DNA of 64,000 nt, taken from positions 38,691 through 102,690 of the forward strand of contig CALBCJ010000023.1 of the NCBI GenBank assembly GCA_937926975.1, given 5' to 3'. The DNA is from an uncultured Propionibacteriaceae bacterium (GTDB taxonomy: Bacteria > Actinomycetota > Actinomycetes > Propionibacteriales > Propionibacteriaceae). Within the stretch, counting starts at the first letter, position 1. Every line of letters begins with the position of its first letter. Below the pieces are notes generated by a model. It saw only the letters and a program-made list of their open reading frames with translations. It was not told where the DNA came from and did not search any database. Of this stretch, positions 25,012 to 34,340 are shown piece by piece. Made by a program: the position numbers and the translations under genes.

Positions 25012-25114
25012 ATGGGTGACATGAGGGTTACGTTCGGGTCGTGGCGCAAGGTGGCGTCGGCGTACGACGAGGCGGCCGAGCAGGCTCCGAGCATGCTGTC
25101 GCGGGTGGTGGAGG
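25012..25114 (+). pseudogene. 5' part of a type VII carrier gene interrupted by an IS element
   Basis: From ATG 25012 (alternatives GTG 25009 and ATG 25021) the frame reads M-G-D-M-R-V-T-F-G-S-W-R-K-V-A and is open to the left IS end at 25114. GGGAGAGGG lies about 10 bases upstream. Joining base 25114 to base 26669 (omitting the IS and one 8-base target copy) continues the frame without change into E-L-P-A-D-P-E-A-F-V-K-G-K, giving a 200-residue protein ending at 27168. This is the N-terminal piece. Confidence 0.7.
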
Positions 25115-25136
25115 GGCTCTTCACAGAAGGGGGTGT
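25115..25136. repeat. left terminal inverted repeat of the ISL3 element
   Basis: 22 bp starting GGCTCTTCACAGAAGG. The transposase stop codon (25121-25123) lies inside it. Confidence 0.85.
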
Positions 25137-26470
25137 AGCTGGGGTCTGGGTCCTCCGGCTTCGAGGAGGCAGCGGGTGATGTAGCTGTCGATGCTGCGGA
25201 AGCCGAGGGCGGTGCCGCGGAGGTGCTCGAGGCGGCCGTTGATGGCTTCGGTGGGGCCGTTGGTGGTGTGGGGCCGGTCGAAGTAGGCGAGGATGTCATC
25301 GGCTCTGCGGGCGAGGGTCCGGCCGAGGGTCCGGACCTCGGTCAGGGCTGTGGGGACGCCGGTGGCGAGGGAGTCGATGAGGGCCTGGATGGTGGCTTTG
25401 CCGGTGGCCCGGGAGGGGTGCTGGTAGGCGGCGACGAGGCGCTGGTAGACGGCCCAGGTGGCTTCGACCTCGACGTGGTCGTTGTCGGCGAGCAGCTCGT
25501 CGAGGCGGGTCTTCTGCTTGTCGGTCAGGAACCGGGTCCTCGTCGTGAGGGTCTGCCGGGCCCGGTAGAGAGGATCGGTGGTGCGGCCTCGGTGGCCGTG
25601 GAGGGTCTGCTGGACCCGGCGGCGGCACTGGTGGACGGCGCCACTGGCGAGCTGGACCACGTGGAACGGGTCCATCACGGCTACTGCTTCGGGCAGGTTC
25701 TCGGTGGTGGCGGTCTTGTAGCCGGTGAACCCGTCCATCGCGACGACCTCGACCTGGTCTCTCCAGGCCTGCGGGCGGGCGTCAGGCCAGTCCTTCAGCA
25801 CCGCCTTGGAACGTCCCTCGACCATGTCCAGGAGCCGGGCCGGGCCGGTCTGGTCCCTCACGGGGGCCAGGTCGATGACCACCGTGACCCACTTGCCGCC
25901 CTTGCGGGTATGCCGCCAGCAGTGCTCGTCGACTCCGAGGACCCGGACCCCGCCGAACCGGTCCGGGTCATCAACCAGCAGCCGGCGGGCCTCGGTCAGG
26001 ACCGCCTTGCTCGCTGTCGACCACGCCACCCCGAGCCCGGCAGCGACCCGCGACATACTCACGTGCCCGATGACGAGGCTGCCCAGCGCCCACCACACCG
26101 CCCGCCGCGACAACCGGGAACGAGGCGCGGCAGCCGCTGACAGGTCCTGACGCCACACGTGCCCGCACTCGGTGCACCGGTACCGCCGCAGCCTCACTCG
26201 CAGCCGGGTCGGACGCCACCCGAACGGCTCATGCGCCAGGACCCGAGTCAGCGTGTCCCGGACCCGGCCCTGACAGCCGCACCGGCGGCACCAGTCATCG
26301 CGCTCCACGGGCTCACACGCCAGGACCGCCTCACCCGGCTCCGCACGCTGGCCGACTACCACCAGCCCCAGCCCGTCCAGCCGGCAGAAGCTCGTCAGAC
26401 CCGGCTCACTGAAAGTAGCACCACCCATGCCGAGGTCTTCCTGATCGAAGGCGTGAACAACCTCAGTCAT
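25121..26470 (-). CDS. ISL3 family transposase
   Basis: About 449 residues from ATG 26470 (GAGG 7 bases upstream). N-terminal zinc ribbon (CRRCG and CTECGH), helix-turn-helix around residue 120-160, then the DDE catalytic domain: Asp in VLGVDEHCWRH, Asp in VAVMDPFHVVQLA and Glu in TNGPTEAINGRLEHLRG. Length and motifs agree with active ISL3 enzymes. The gene is uninterrupted and may still be functional. It is transcribed opposite to the gene it disrupts. Confidence 0.93.
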   Translation of the reverse strand: MTEVVHAFDQEDLGMGGATFSEPGLTSFCRLDGLGLVVVGQRAEPGEAVLACEPVERDDWCRRCGCQGRVRDTLTRVLAHEPFGWRPTRLRVRLRRYRCTECGHVWRQDLSAAAAPRSRLSRRAVWWALGSLVIGHVSMSRVAAGLGVAWSTASKAVLTEARRLLVDDPDRFGGVRVLGVDEHCWRHTRKGGKWVTVVIDLAPVRDQTGPARLLDMVEGRSKAVLKDWPDARPQAWRDQVEVVAMDGFTGYKTATTENLPEAVAVMDPFHVVQLASGAVHQCRRRVQQTLHGHRGRTTDPLYRARQTLTTRTRFLTDKQKTRLDELLADNDHVEVEATWAVYQRLVAAYQHPSRATGKATIQALIDSLATGVPTALTEVRTLGRTLARRADDILAYFDRPHTTNGPTEAINGRLEHLRGTALGFRSIDSYITRCLLEAGGPRPQLHPLL

Positions 26471-26638
26471 CGGAAGACCTCGACCCCCACCCCTCACCGA
26501 CACGCCCACCCGGCCCGCAGCCCTCAGCCGGCACGGGAAACAGGAACCAGGCTCCGCAGCGGCTCACCAGCCACCCGGTACAGCACCCCTAGCAGCCCTC
26601 AGCGACCAGACCACCCGACCCCAGGGCCACCAGCCCCC

Positions 26639-26660
26639 ACACCCCCAACTGGGAAGAGCC
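26639..26660. repeat. right terminal inverted repeat of the ISL3 element
   Basis: 22 bp, ACACCCCC ... GAAGAGCC, complementary to the left end with three mismatches. Confidence 0.85.
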
Positions 26661-27168
26661 GGTTGACGGTGAGCTGCCGGCTGACCCTGAGGCGTTTGTG
26701 AAGGGCAAGGTCATCGAGATCCTGAGCTACCTGGGGTATGAGTGGCCGACGACGGACGTGGGGGTGCTGGAGGGCTGGTCGGCGGACTGGACCTCGCTGG
26801 CGGGGCGGCTGGAGTCGTACGTGCGGGACCTGGAGGCGGGGGTGGCGCACCTGAGGGGCGCTAACGAGGGTCTGGCGGTGGAGTCGGTGGTCGGGCACCT
26901 CAGTGGCGGGGAGGGGAGTCTGGAGTCGCTGCGGTCGGTGGCTGCGGCGGCGCCGCTGGCGGCGACGGCGTACCGGGCGGCTGGGGTGCTGATTACCGGG
27001 CTGCGGGCGTACGTGATCGGGCAGATCCTGCTGGATGTGGTGTCGGTCGCGGCAGCGATCCTCTCGGGAGGTGCGTCGGCGGCGGTGTCGTTCCTGGCGA
27101 AGAAGGGCGCAACCATGGCGATCAACATCGCGATCGACCAGGCGATCAACGAGCTGATGGGCGGCTGA
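26661..27168 (+). pseudogene. 3' part of the interrupted type VII carrier gene
   Basis: Open from the right IS end; the first possible restart is GTG 26698. Contains a helical WXG-like region (LSYLGYEWPTTDVGVLEGW, then ADWTSLAGRLESYV), which matches the N-terminal trafficking segment of actinobacterial polymorphic toxins, and a hydrophobic Ala/Gly/Val-rich C-terminal stretch ending DQAINELMGG. With the 5' piece it makes 200 residues. The nuclease gene starts one base after its stop, in another frame, so carrier and toxin may once have been a single protein. A truncated product could still be made from 26698. Confidence 0.65.
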
Positions 27169-27169
27169 G

Positions 27170-27655
27170 ATGGCAAAGAAGATCCCAGCCGGAGCCAAGA
27201 GCAAGATCGCCAAGGCGGTCGCAGAGGTCATCAGACTCCCCGACGGGAAGTACGTCACCAGGAAGGTGATGAAGCTGGTCGACGAGGCCAAGTCGCGTCG
27301 CCTGCGGTACCTCGGCAAGACACCGGGCAAGAACTCCAGGACTGGCCGCGAGGTCATCGCGAGAATGCGCAAGCAAGGGAAGATCAAGGGTGATCCGCCT
27401 CGGCTGGTCTGGAAGAATCCAGATACTGGGAAGACTGAGCACTTCAAGCTTAATCAGTGTGACATGGGGCACCATCCTGAGGATGCGGTTTCGTGGTGGA
27501 ACCGCAAGGGGTACATGTACGGTGCGAAGAGCGCTGAGGCGCGCAAGTGGATGCTAGACCCAGACAACTACGAGCTGCAGCCCAAGGGCTGGAACCGCTC
27601 GCAGGGCGCTCGCCTCGCAGAGCAGTACGTTGATCCAGGGTCAGCATTCCTGTGA
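27170..27655 (+). CDS. GH-E type HNH/endonuclease VII nuclease toxin
   Basis: 161 residues, basic. The C-terminal half matches the GH-E toxin nuclease signature: C-D-M-G-H-H (Gly100-His101), a central Glu123 in SAEARKWMLDPDNYEL, and WNRSQGARL at the end. Such domains are DNases at the tips of secreted polymorphic toxins. The N-terminal half is a Lys-rich linker. It begins 1 base after the interrupted carrier gene (ATG 27170), and an immunity candidate follows 77 bases later. Lower G+C than the core genes suggests transfer. As a separate protein it lacks a trafficking domain, so secretion now depends on re-fusion or a partner. Confidence 0.75.
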   Translation: MAKKIPAGAKSKIAKAVAEVIRLPDGKYVTRKVMKLVDEAKSRRLRYLGKTPGKNSRTGREVIARMRKQGKIKGDPPRLVWKNPDTGKTEHFKLNQCDMGHHPEDAVSWWNRKGYMYGAKSAEARKWMLDPDNYELQPKGWNRSQGARLAEQYVDPGSAFL

Positions 27656-27732
27656 CGGCGCACCACGGGATGTAGACTGCCCGAAAGAAGGCCCGGTAAC
27701 CTGGATCTCAATACCGAAAGCTGGAGGACAGT

Positions 27733-28623
27733 GTGACGATTGACTATGGGCGCTATGATCTGCCGCCGGCTGAGGACGACCGGCTGACGTCAGACTCGCT
27801 GAGGGTGCAGGAGCTGTTTGCTGCGGGTGATGCGGCTGCGGCGCTGGAGCTGGCGGAGCGGGTCTGGGACGAGATCCCAGGAGAGAGTCTCGAGGCCAAG
27901 GTGATGACCGCAGGGGTTCCGCAGCTGGTGGCACTCTCGGTCATCTACGGGCTGGGGAGGGCCCGGCTGGAGGAGCCCATGGCGGTGTGGTCGGAGCGGC
28001 TGCTCGCCTCCTACGGCTACGAGGACAAGGCGACTCCACTGCTGGAGGTGGGTGAGGCCTGGTACCTGCTGGGAGACCTGGACCGAGCGACTCAGGCCTT
28101 CACGCGGGTGCTGAAGGCCGAGGGCAAGCGGGCGTTCCGGGAGCTGGACCCGAACTTTCTGCGGCTGGCGGAGGGGGAGCCGCTGGTGGAGGGCTCGGCT
28201 GCTCCGGCCGAGCTGGACGAGGACGAGGTAGACCGGCTGGCGGAGGTGGGCAACGAGGCTCTGGAGGCTGGTGACTGGCAGACGGCGGTGGAGGCCTGGA
28301 CTGAGGGCCTGGCGCTGGTACCGGAGCCGAAGAGCCTGTACGAGGCGACGATGTGGTTCTGCGCGTCGCTGGCGGATGCGTACTGGACGGCTGGGCAGTA
28401 CGACCTGGTGGTTGACTTCGCTCAGCAGGCCATGGACGCCTCCGACGGTGGGAACGGGTTCGTCTGGCTGCGGCTGGGCCAGGGGCAGCTGGAGCTGGGC
28501 CAGCGGGACGCTGCTGCGGACTCGTTGATGAGCGCGTTCATGCTGGAGGGTCACGAGATCTTCGAGGGTGAGGACCCGAAGTACCTCCAGCTCCTCCGCG
28601 ACACCGGAGCAAAGAACATCTGA
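27733..28623 (+). CDS. TPR-like protein, candidate immunity protein of the GH-E toxin
   Basis: 296 residues, acidic, all-helical with TPR-like repeats (V-G-E-A-W-Y-L-L-G-D-L-D-R-A-T-Q-A-F region; N-E-A-L-E-A-G-D-W-Q-T-A-V-E-A-W region). The C-terminus AFMLEGHEIFEGEDPKYLQL is a recurrent ending of TPR proteins placed beside bacterial polymorphic toxins. GTG 27733 follows GGAGG with 5-base spacing. Its acidic character suits binding a basic nuclease. Position directly after the toxin is the main argument for an immunity role; direct neutralisation is not shown. Confidence 0.65.
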   Translation: MTIDYGRYDLPPAEDDRLTSDSLRVQELFAAGDAAAALELAERVWDEIPGESLEAKVMTAGVPQLVALSVIYGLGRARLEEPMAVWSERLLASYGYEDKATPLLEVGEAWYLLGDLDRATQAFTRVLKAEGKRAFRELDPNFLRLAEGEPLVEGSAAPAELDEDEVDRLAEVGNEALEAGDWQTAVEAWTEGLALVPEPKSLYEATMWFCASLADAYWTAGQYDLVVDFAQQAMDASDGGNGFVWLRLGQGQLELGQRDAAADSLMSAFMLEGHEIFEGEDPKYLQLLRDTGAKNI

Positions 28624-28624
28624 C

Positions 28625-28664
28625 CAGACAGAGCACAGACTGAGCTGTCTGCGTCCGGGGACGC
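28625..28664 (+). terminator. double hairpin after the immunity gene
   Basis: CAGACAG / CTGTCTG (28625-28651, 13-base loop) followed by GCGTCC-GG-GGACGC (28651-28664), starting 2 bases after the stop. Likely ends transcription of the toxin-immunity unit. Confidence 0.55.
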
Positions 28665-28820
28665 GGTGCCGGCAGCGTCAGCGGGTGACGCTGGCGCCGA
28701 ATGGACTGCAGCGTGACTCGCTGGTGGGGGGCGCTGAGCGCCGGGTCAGTCCGCTGGTCTGCGGGCATGGTGACCGACGCCGCCTGGCGCGCCCATGCCC
28801 GCTGGGTTGTCGTGAAAGGC

Positions 28821-30722
28821 CTAGTCGCTCCAGTGAGGGGTGGCGCTGGACTGCATCCTGGGGCCGGCGCTGCGGGCCCGTGAGGTGTACGGGTCGAGCT
28901 CGGTGCCGTCGGGTGAGACCTGCTCCTTGGCCCGGCGGGGAGCCGACACCGCTGGGAGCTCCAGAGTGGACTCACCGTCCCAGGGACGCTGCGGACGTGG
29001 CTCGTCCAACGGCTCGTCATCCTCGCTCTGCGGGGCCGGCTGGTCCCGCAGGGCTGGCTCGGTCCTCGCATGGCCCACGGTCTCGGGGGCCTGCTCACCG
29101 AGCACCCGATCGGACCCATGCAGCGGCTCCGGGGTGTGGTCGGGGCCCCCGGGCCGTACCTGCCCGCTGCTGTGCGGGGCCGGCTCGGAACCTGGTCCGT
29201 CGGCTCGTGAGGTGCCCCGGCTCCCGCCACTGCCCTCCACGGCGGGAGGAGTCGACGGACTCGTGGCCAGCGCGTCCTTCTCGACGCCGGCCTGCTCCGC
29301 CAGGGCATGGGCCGGGACCGGCCCCGGCAGGTCCCCGTCCGCAGAGTGCGCCGGGAGGGAGCCCGACGGGTCGGGGGCCGCCCCCGGGCTGGACGCGGTG
29401 TCCGGAAGACAGTCGTAGGCGCCCGCCGAGCCCGCGACCTCGGGGGCCGAGCCGGCGCTGGTCGGGGTCGGTCCGGATGAGTCGCTCCCGCCCGTACGGC
29501 TCTCGCCCACCCCGGTGCCAGCGACCGGCTCAGGCCGGGCCGTGCCCGAGACCAGGTCTGACCTGGACCAGGCAGACGAGCCGGAGACCTCGTCGCCGTG
29601 GCCGGGTCGAGGCTCGGTGGGACCTGGCTGGTCGTCACTGGCCACGTCATCGACCGGAAGCACCGGCTCCTCGTCGCTGGTCCTCGGGTTGGAGGCGATC
29701 AGGGCGTTCAGCCAGCGCATCTGCGGGTCGGCATCGACCACGACCGCCTTGACGAACAGGGTCGCCGGAAGGGCCAGCAGCGCGCCCAGCGCGCCCAGCG
29801 TGTACGTCCAGACCAGCAGCGACAGGAACGAGACCGTCGAGGTGACCCCGACCGCCTCCCCGGTGAACTTCGGCTGAATCATCGACTGGATCACGAAGTT
29901 CGACACCGAGTACAGGACGACGACCAGGACCAGGCCCAGCAGCCCCTTCGCGAGAAACCCCATGACCGCTGCCGGCAGCAGGCCGATGATGAAGCCGATG
30001 TTGGGAATGTAGTTCGTGACGAACGACAGCATCGCCCAGACCGCCGCCAGCGGCACCCCGATCCAGATCAGCCCGGCCCAGGTCACCAGCGCCACAATCA
30101 GACCGAACACCGTCGAGGTCACCCAGTAGCGCCGGACCCCCTGCGCGAACGACTGCAGCGCCAGCGCCAGCACCCGGCTGTGCCGCTCACCGAGCCGCTC
30201 CAGCCGCTCGTCGAAACCAATCGAGTCGATGATCATGAACAGCAGCACCGAGATCACCACCACCAGCAGCGACACCACCCCGCTGACGTTGGAGACCACC
30301 CGCCCCACGACGCTGACCACACTGCTGGGGTCGATCCCCTCCAGCTGCGCGGTGATCTCGGTACTGGTCACCCCGTACTGGCTCGCCAGTGCCAGCAGCT
30401 GCTGCCACACGGCCACCCCCTGGCCCTTGTACTGCGGGACCTCCTTGACGAAGAGTGACCCGGCCCAGCCGAGCGCCCAGAAGAACAGCGCCAGAATCGT
30501 GACCGCCGCCAGTCCGGTGACGATCCCCGCCACCAGCCGCGGCAGAAACCGCTTCAGCACCGACATCAGTGGCCACACCACGATCATCAGGTTCAGGGCC
30601 AGAAAGGCCGGGGCCACGATGCTGGCGAACTGCTTCAGCCCGACCAGTGCGACCACGACAGCGGCTCCACCCAGAATCAGGCTCAGAGCCCGGTGCGTAC
30701 GGGGGGCAGCGGTTTCGCTCAT
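28821..30722 (-). CDS. AI-2E family transporter with long disordered tail
   Basis: 633 residues. Residues 1-350 are the AI-2E/PerM fold with about eight helices, including the conserved SFVTNYIPNIGFIIGLLPA and PKFTGEAVGV motifs. Residues 350-633 are a Pro/Ser/Gly/Glu-rich tail with no domain, exceptional for the family (usually 350-400 in total). Family members are diverse carriers or Na+/H+ antiporters; the name does not prove AI-2 transport. Start ATG 30722, divergent from fumarase. Confidence 0.85.
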   Translation of the reverse strand: MSETAAPRTHRALSLILGGAAVVVALVGLKQFASIVAPAFLALNLMIVVWPLMSVLKRFLPRLVAGIVTGLAAVTILALFFWALGWAGSLFVKEVPQYKGQGVAVWQQLLALASQYGVTSTEITAQLEGIDPSSVVSVVGRVVSNVSGVVSLLVVVISVLLFMIIDSIGFDERLERLGERHSRVLALALQSFAQGVRRYWVTSTVFGLIVALVTWAGLIWIGVPLAAVWAMLSFVTNYIPNIGFIIGLLPAAVMGFLAKGLLGLVLVVVLYSVSNFVIQSMIQPKFTGEAVGVTSTVSFLSLLVWTYTLGALGALLALPATLFVKAVVVDADPQMRWLNALIASNPRTSDEEPVLPVDDVASDDQPGPTEPRPGHGDEVSGSSAWSRSDLVSGTARPEPVAGTGVGESRTGGSDSSGPTPTSAGSAPEVAGSAGAYDCLPDTASSPGAAPDPSGSLPAHSADGDLPGPVPAHALAEQAGVEKDALATSPSTPPAVEGSGGSRGTSRADGPGSEPAPHSSGQVRPGGPDHTPEPLHGSDRVLGEQAPETVGHARTEPALRDQPAPQSEDDEPLDEPRPQRPWDGESTLELPAVSAPRRAKEQVSPDGTELDPYTSRARSAGPRMQSSATPHWSD

Positions 30723-30969
30723 GCTCTCATCGTGCCGCAGCGACCCTGCCTGACCCCGGCTCCCACGCTGTGCTGAGCGGCCCGGGCTGGGCCGGGCTCA
30801 GCGGACAGGTCGGGGGCGGCTGGGCGTGCGGGCTGGCGGTGGTCGGGCTGGTGCGAGTCGTGGCCGGCTGCGGCAGGTGCCCTCCTGGGGCGGTCAAGCA
30901 GGGGACCTTGCCGGCGCCGGAGGGGCGGCAAGTGACAGGATGGCCTACATCCAGGGGAAGGACTTAAGC
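30723..30969. other. divergent intergenic region before fumarase
   Basis: 247 bases between the AI-2E family gene and fumarase. Holds both promoters, neither recognisable by eye. A partial copy of the 12-mer, GGTCAAGCAGGG, lies at 30892-30903. Confidence 0.4.
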
Positions 30970-32631
<1,662 letters not shown>

Positions 32632-32660
32632 CCCGTACGGCTGCCCCGGCCGAGGACGCC

Positions 32661-32689
32661 GACCCCCGCTCATCTCATGGGCGGGGGTC
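32661..32689 (+). terminator. fumarase terminator
   Basis: GACCCCCGC / GCGGGGGTC, 9-bp perfect stem with an 11-base loop, 30 bases after the fumarase stop. Confidence 0.75.
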
Positions 32690-32826
32690 TCGTCTGCGCC
32701 CGCACAGCGGCGGATCGATCGGGGAGGAACGCCTCGGGTGAGGCCGGTCCCCGGGGCGGTGGGTCCGTCGGTGTGCCAGGGCCTGGGTGACGACGAGGCA
32801 CAGGTCTGCCCGCATAGGATTCCCCC

Positions 32827-33037
32827 ATGAGTACTCGGGTTGAGGGGGAGGCGACCGACGCCCCGCGGTGGCCGGTGCTCTCCTCCGTCCGGGAGGTCGT
32901 CAAGGGTGCGCCCGCTCCCAGCGACCGGTTCCGCGTCGTCAGCAGTGTCGGGCGCCGAGCTGGGCTTCTGGGACGCGGTGACCGTCGACGCCGCCCCTGC
33001 CGGCGGGCCGCGGGCATCCGGGCCCAGTGATGGTTGA
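32827..33037 (+). pseudogene. small hypothetical gene with apparent frameshift
   Basis: From ATG 32827 the frame has strong G/C third positions through R-F-R-V-V-S-S (about 32945), then loses it. The adjacent frame picks up the bias and reads A-E-L-G-F-W-D-A-V-T-V-D-A-A-P, stopping at 33037. Together they give about 69 residues. The product is unknown. The end overlaps the start of the winged-helix gene, suggesting an operon. The shift is a single base near 32945. Confidence 0.4.
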
Positions 33038-34109
33038 CGCCGCCCTCGGTCGCGCCCGGCTCGTTGCGCAGGGCCTGGTTGCCCAGCGGTTCGCCCGACC
33101 AGCCGACGTCGTCTCAGCGTTCGGGGCGCACCAGGGGCAGGACCTGCCTGGCGTCCTCGCCTCGGTGGCGCTGCGGACCCGGGACACGTCGGTCGAGGCC
33201 GTCGTTGACGCCTTCGCCCGCGGCGAGATCGTCCGCGGCTACCCGATGCGAGGCACGGTCTTCGCGCTGCCCGGCGGGGACGCCCGCTGGATCACAGAGC
33301 TGTGCGTCGCGCCCGGTCTGCGCGAGGCGGAACGGCTGCTGCGCGTCAACCGGCCCTACACCGACGACGACCTGGACCGCGCCGTCGGCTGCCTCCACGA
33401 CGTCCTGGCCCACGGGCCGCGCCCCCGCACGGAGCTCCACGCCGCGTGGGACAGAGCCGGGCTGATGGCCCCCCAGGGAGCGGGGTACCACCTGCTGCGG
33501 CACCAGGTCATGCGCGGCGCCGCCGTCCTCGGGCCGATCGTGGACGGCGACCAGCAGGTCGCCCTGGCGTCAACCTGGCTGCCGCCCGGCTCCGGCCTCG
33601 AGGACCGCTTCAACGGGGACCGGGACGCGGCGACGGCGGAGCTCCTGCGCCGCTACCTGACCTCGCACGGGCCCGCGACGCTGCGCGACTTCGCCTGGTG
33701 GACCAAGCTGCCGCTGGGCCAGGTCCGACGGGCCGCCGCCCTCATCCGCGACCAGGTCGACCAGGTCGACCAGGAGCGGTTCCAGCGTCCGGGGCTGGCC
33801 GACGAGATCCGCAAGGCTGGGCGTGCAGCGTCCAGGCCGCTGCTGCTGCCTGGCTTCGACGAGTTCCTCCTCGGCTACCAGGACCGCCTGTTCGCGGTCA
33901 CCGAAGACCACCACCGCCGACTCGTCCCCGGCAACAACGGGATGTTCCAGAAGAGCGCGGTGAGCGGCGGCCGGGTCGTCGGGCTGTGGAAGCGGGGCGG
34001 CGCGGCGGGTCGCCGCCACCTCGACCTGACCGAGCTTGAGCCGCTCGCGCCCCGTACCCGCGCCCGCTTCGACACCCTGTTCGAGACTTTCCCGTTCCAC
34101 ACGCCGTGA
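33027..34109 (+). CDS. winged-helix DNA-binding protein of the AlkZ/AlkX family (HTH_42)
   Basis: 360 residues. The family motif Q-x-Q is present in GAHQGQDLPG (near residue 35), preceded by R-P-A-D-V-V and followed by ASVALRTRDTS; this Gln pair is catalytic in characterised AlkZ-type DNA glycosylases. Later landmarks: GYPMRGTVFALP, GPATLRDFAWW and the C-terminal LLPGFDEFLLGYQDR. Three tandem winged helices are typical. Studied members unhook interstrand crosslinks or remove alkylated bases; many actinobacterial paralogues have unknown roles. GTG 33027 or ATG 33030. Confidence 0.82.
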   Translation: MMVDAALGRARLVAQGLVAQRFARPADVVSAFGAHQGQDLPGVLASVALRTRDTSVEAVVDAFARGEIVRGYPMRGTVFALPGGDARWITELCVAPGLREAERLLRVNRPYTDDDLDRAVGCLHDVLAHGPRPRTELHAAWDRAGLMAPQGAGYHLLRHQVMRGAAVLGPIVDGDQQVALASTWLPPGSGLEDRFNGDRDAATAELLRRYLTSHGPATLRDFAWWTKLPLGQVRRAAALIRDQVDQVDQERFQRPGLADEIRKAGRAASRPLLLPGFDEFLLGYQDRLFAVTEDHHRRLVPGNNGMFQKSAVSGGRVVGLWKRGGAAGRRHLDLTELEPLAPRTRARFDTLFETFPFHTP

Positions 34110-34161
34110 ACCCGACCCGGCCTGGCCTCGAGGCCCAGGCTGCTGATGCCGGCTCGCCGCG

Positions 34162-34234
34162 GCACAGCAGCGGACGGGGGGCTGGCGTGCCGGGCCGTAC
34201 GGGCCGGCTGGGGCCTGGTGGGTCCGCTGCTGTG
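34162..34234. repeat. inverted repeat element, second copy
   Basis: Arms GCACAGCAGCGGAC (34162-34175) and GTCCGCTGCTGTG (34222-34234) with a 46-base spacer, almost the same geometry as the copy at 7159. The spacer sequences differ. It lies between two same-strand genes, so it is not a shared terminator of convergent genes. Confidence 0.8.
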
Positions 34235-34340
34235 ACAGGGCCGGTGCCCGGGCTCGTGGGCAGACCCGGTATTCCTCCTCCACGCCGGTCATGGTTGGCT
34301 GTTCCTGACACCTGCGACTCACGTACGAAGGACCTGCTCG

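Larger units (their letters stand above)
25115..26660 (-). mobile_element. ISL3-family insertion sequence
   Basis: 1546 bp bounded by 22-bp imperfect inverted repeats: 25115-25136 (starts GGCTCTTCACAG, ends GGGGGTGT) and 26639-26660 (ACACCCCC ... GAAGAGCC), 19 of 22 matching. The flanking octamers GGTGGAGG (25107-25114) and GGTTGACG (26661-26668) agree at 6 of 8 positions, consistent with an aged 8-bp target duplication as made by ISL3 elements. One intact transposase gene on the minus strand. It disrupts a type VII-like carrier gene. Confidence 0.88.
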
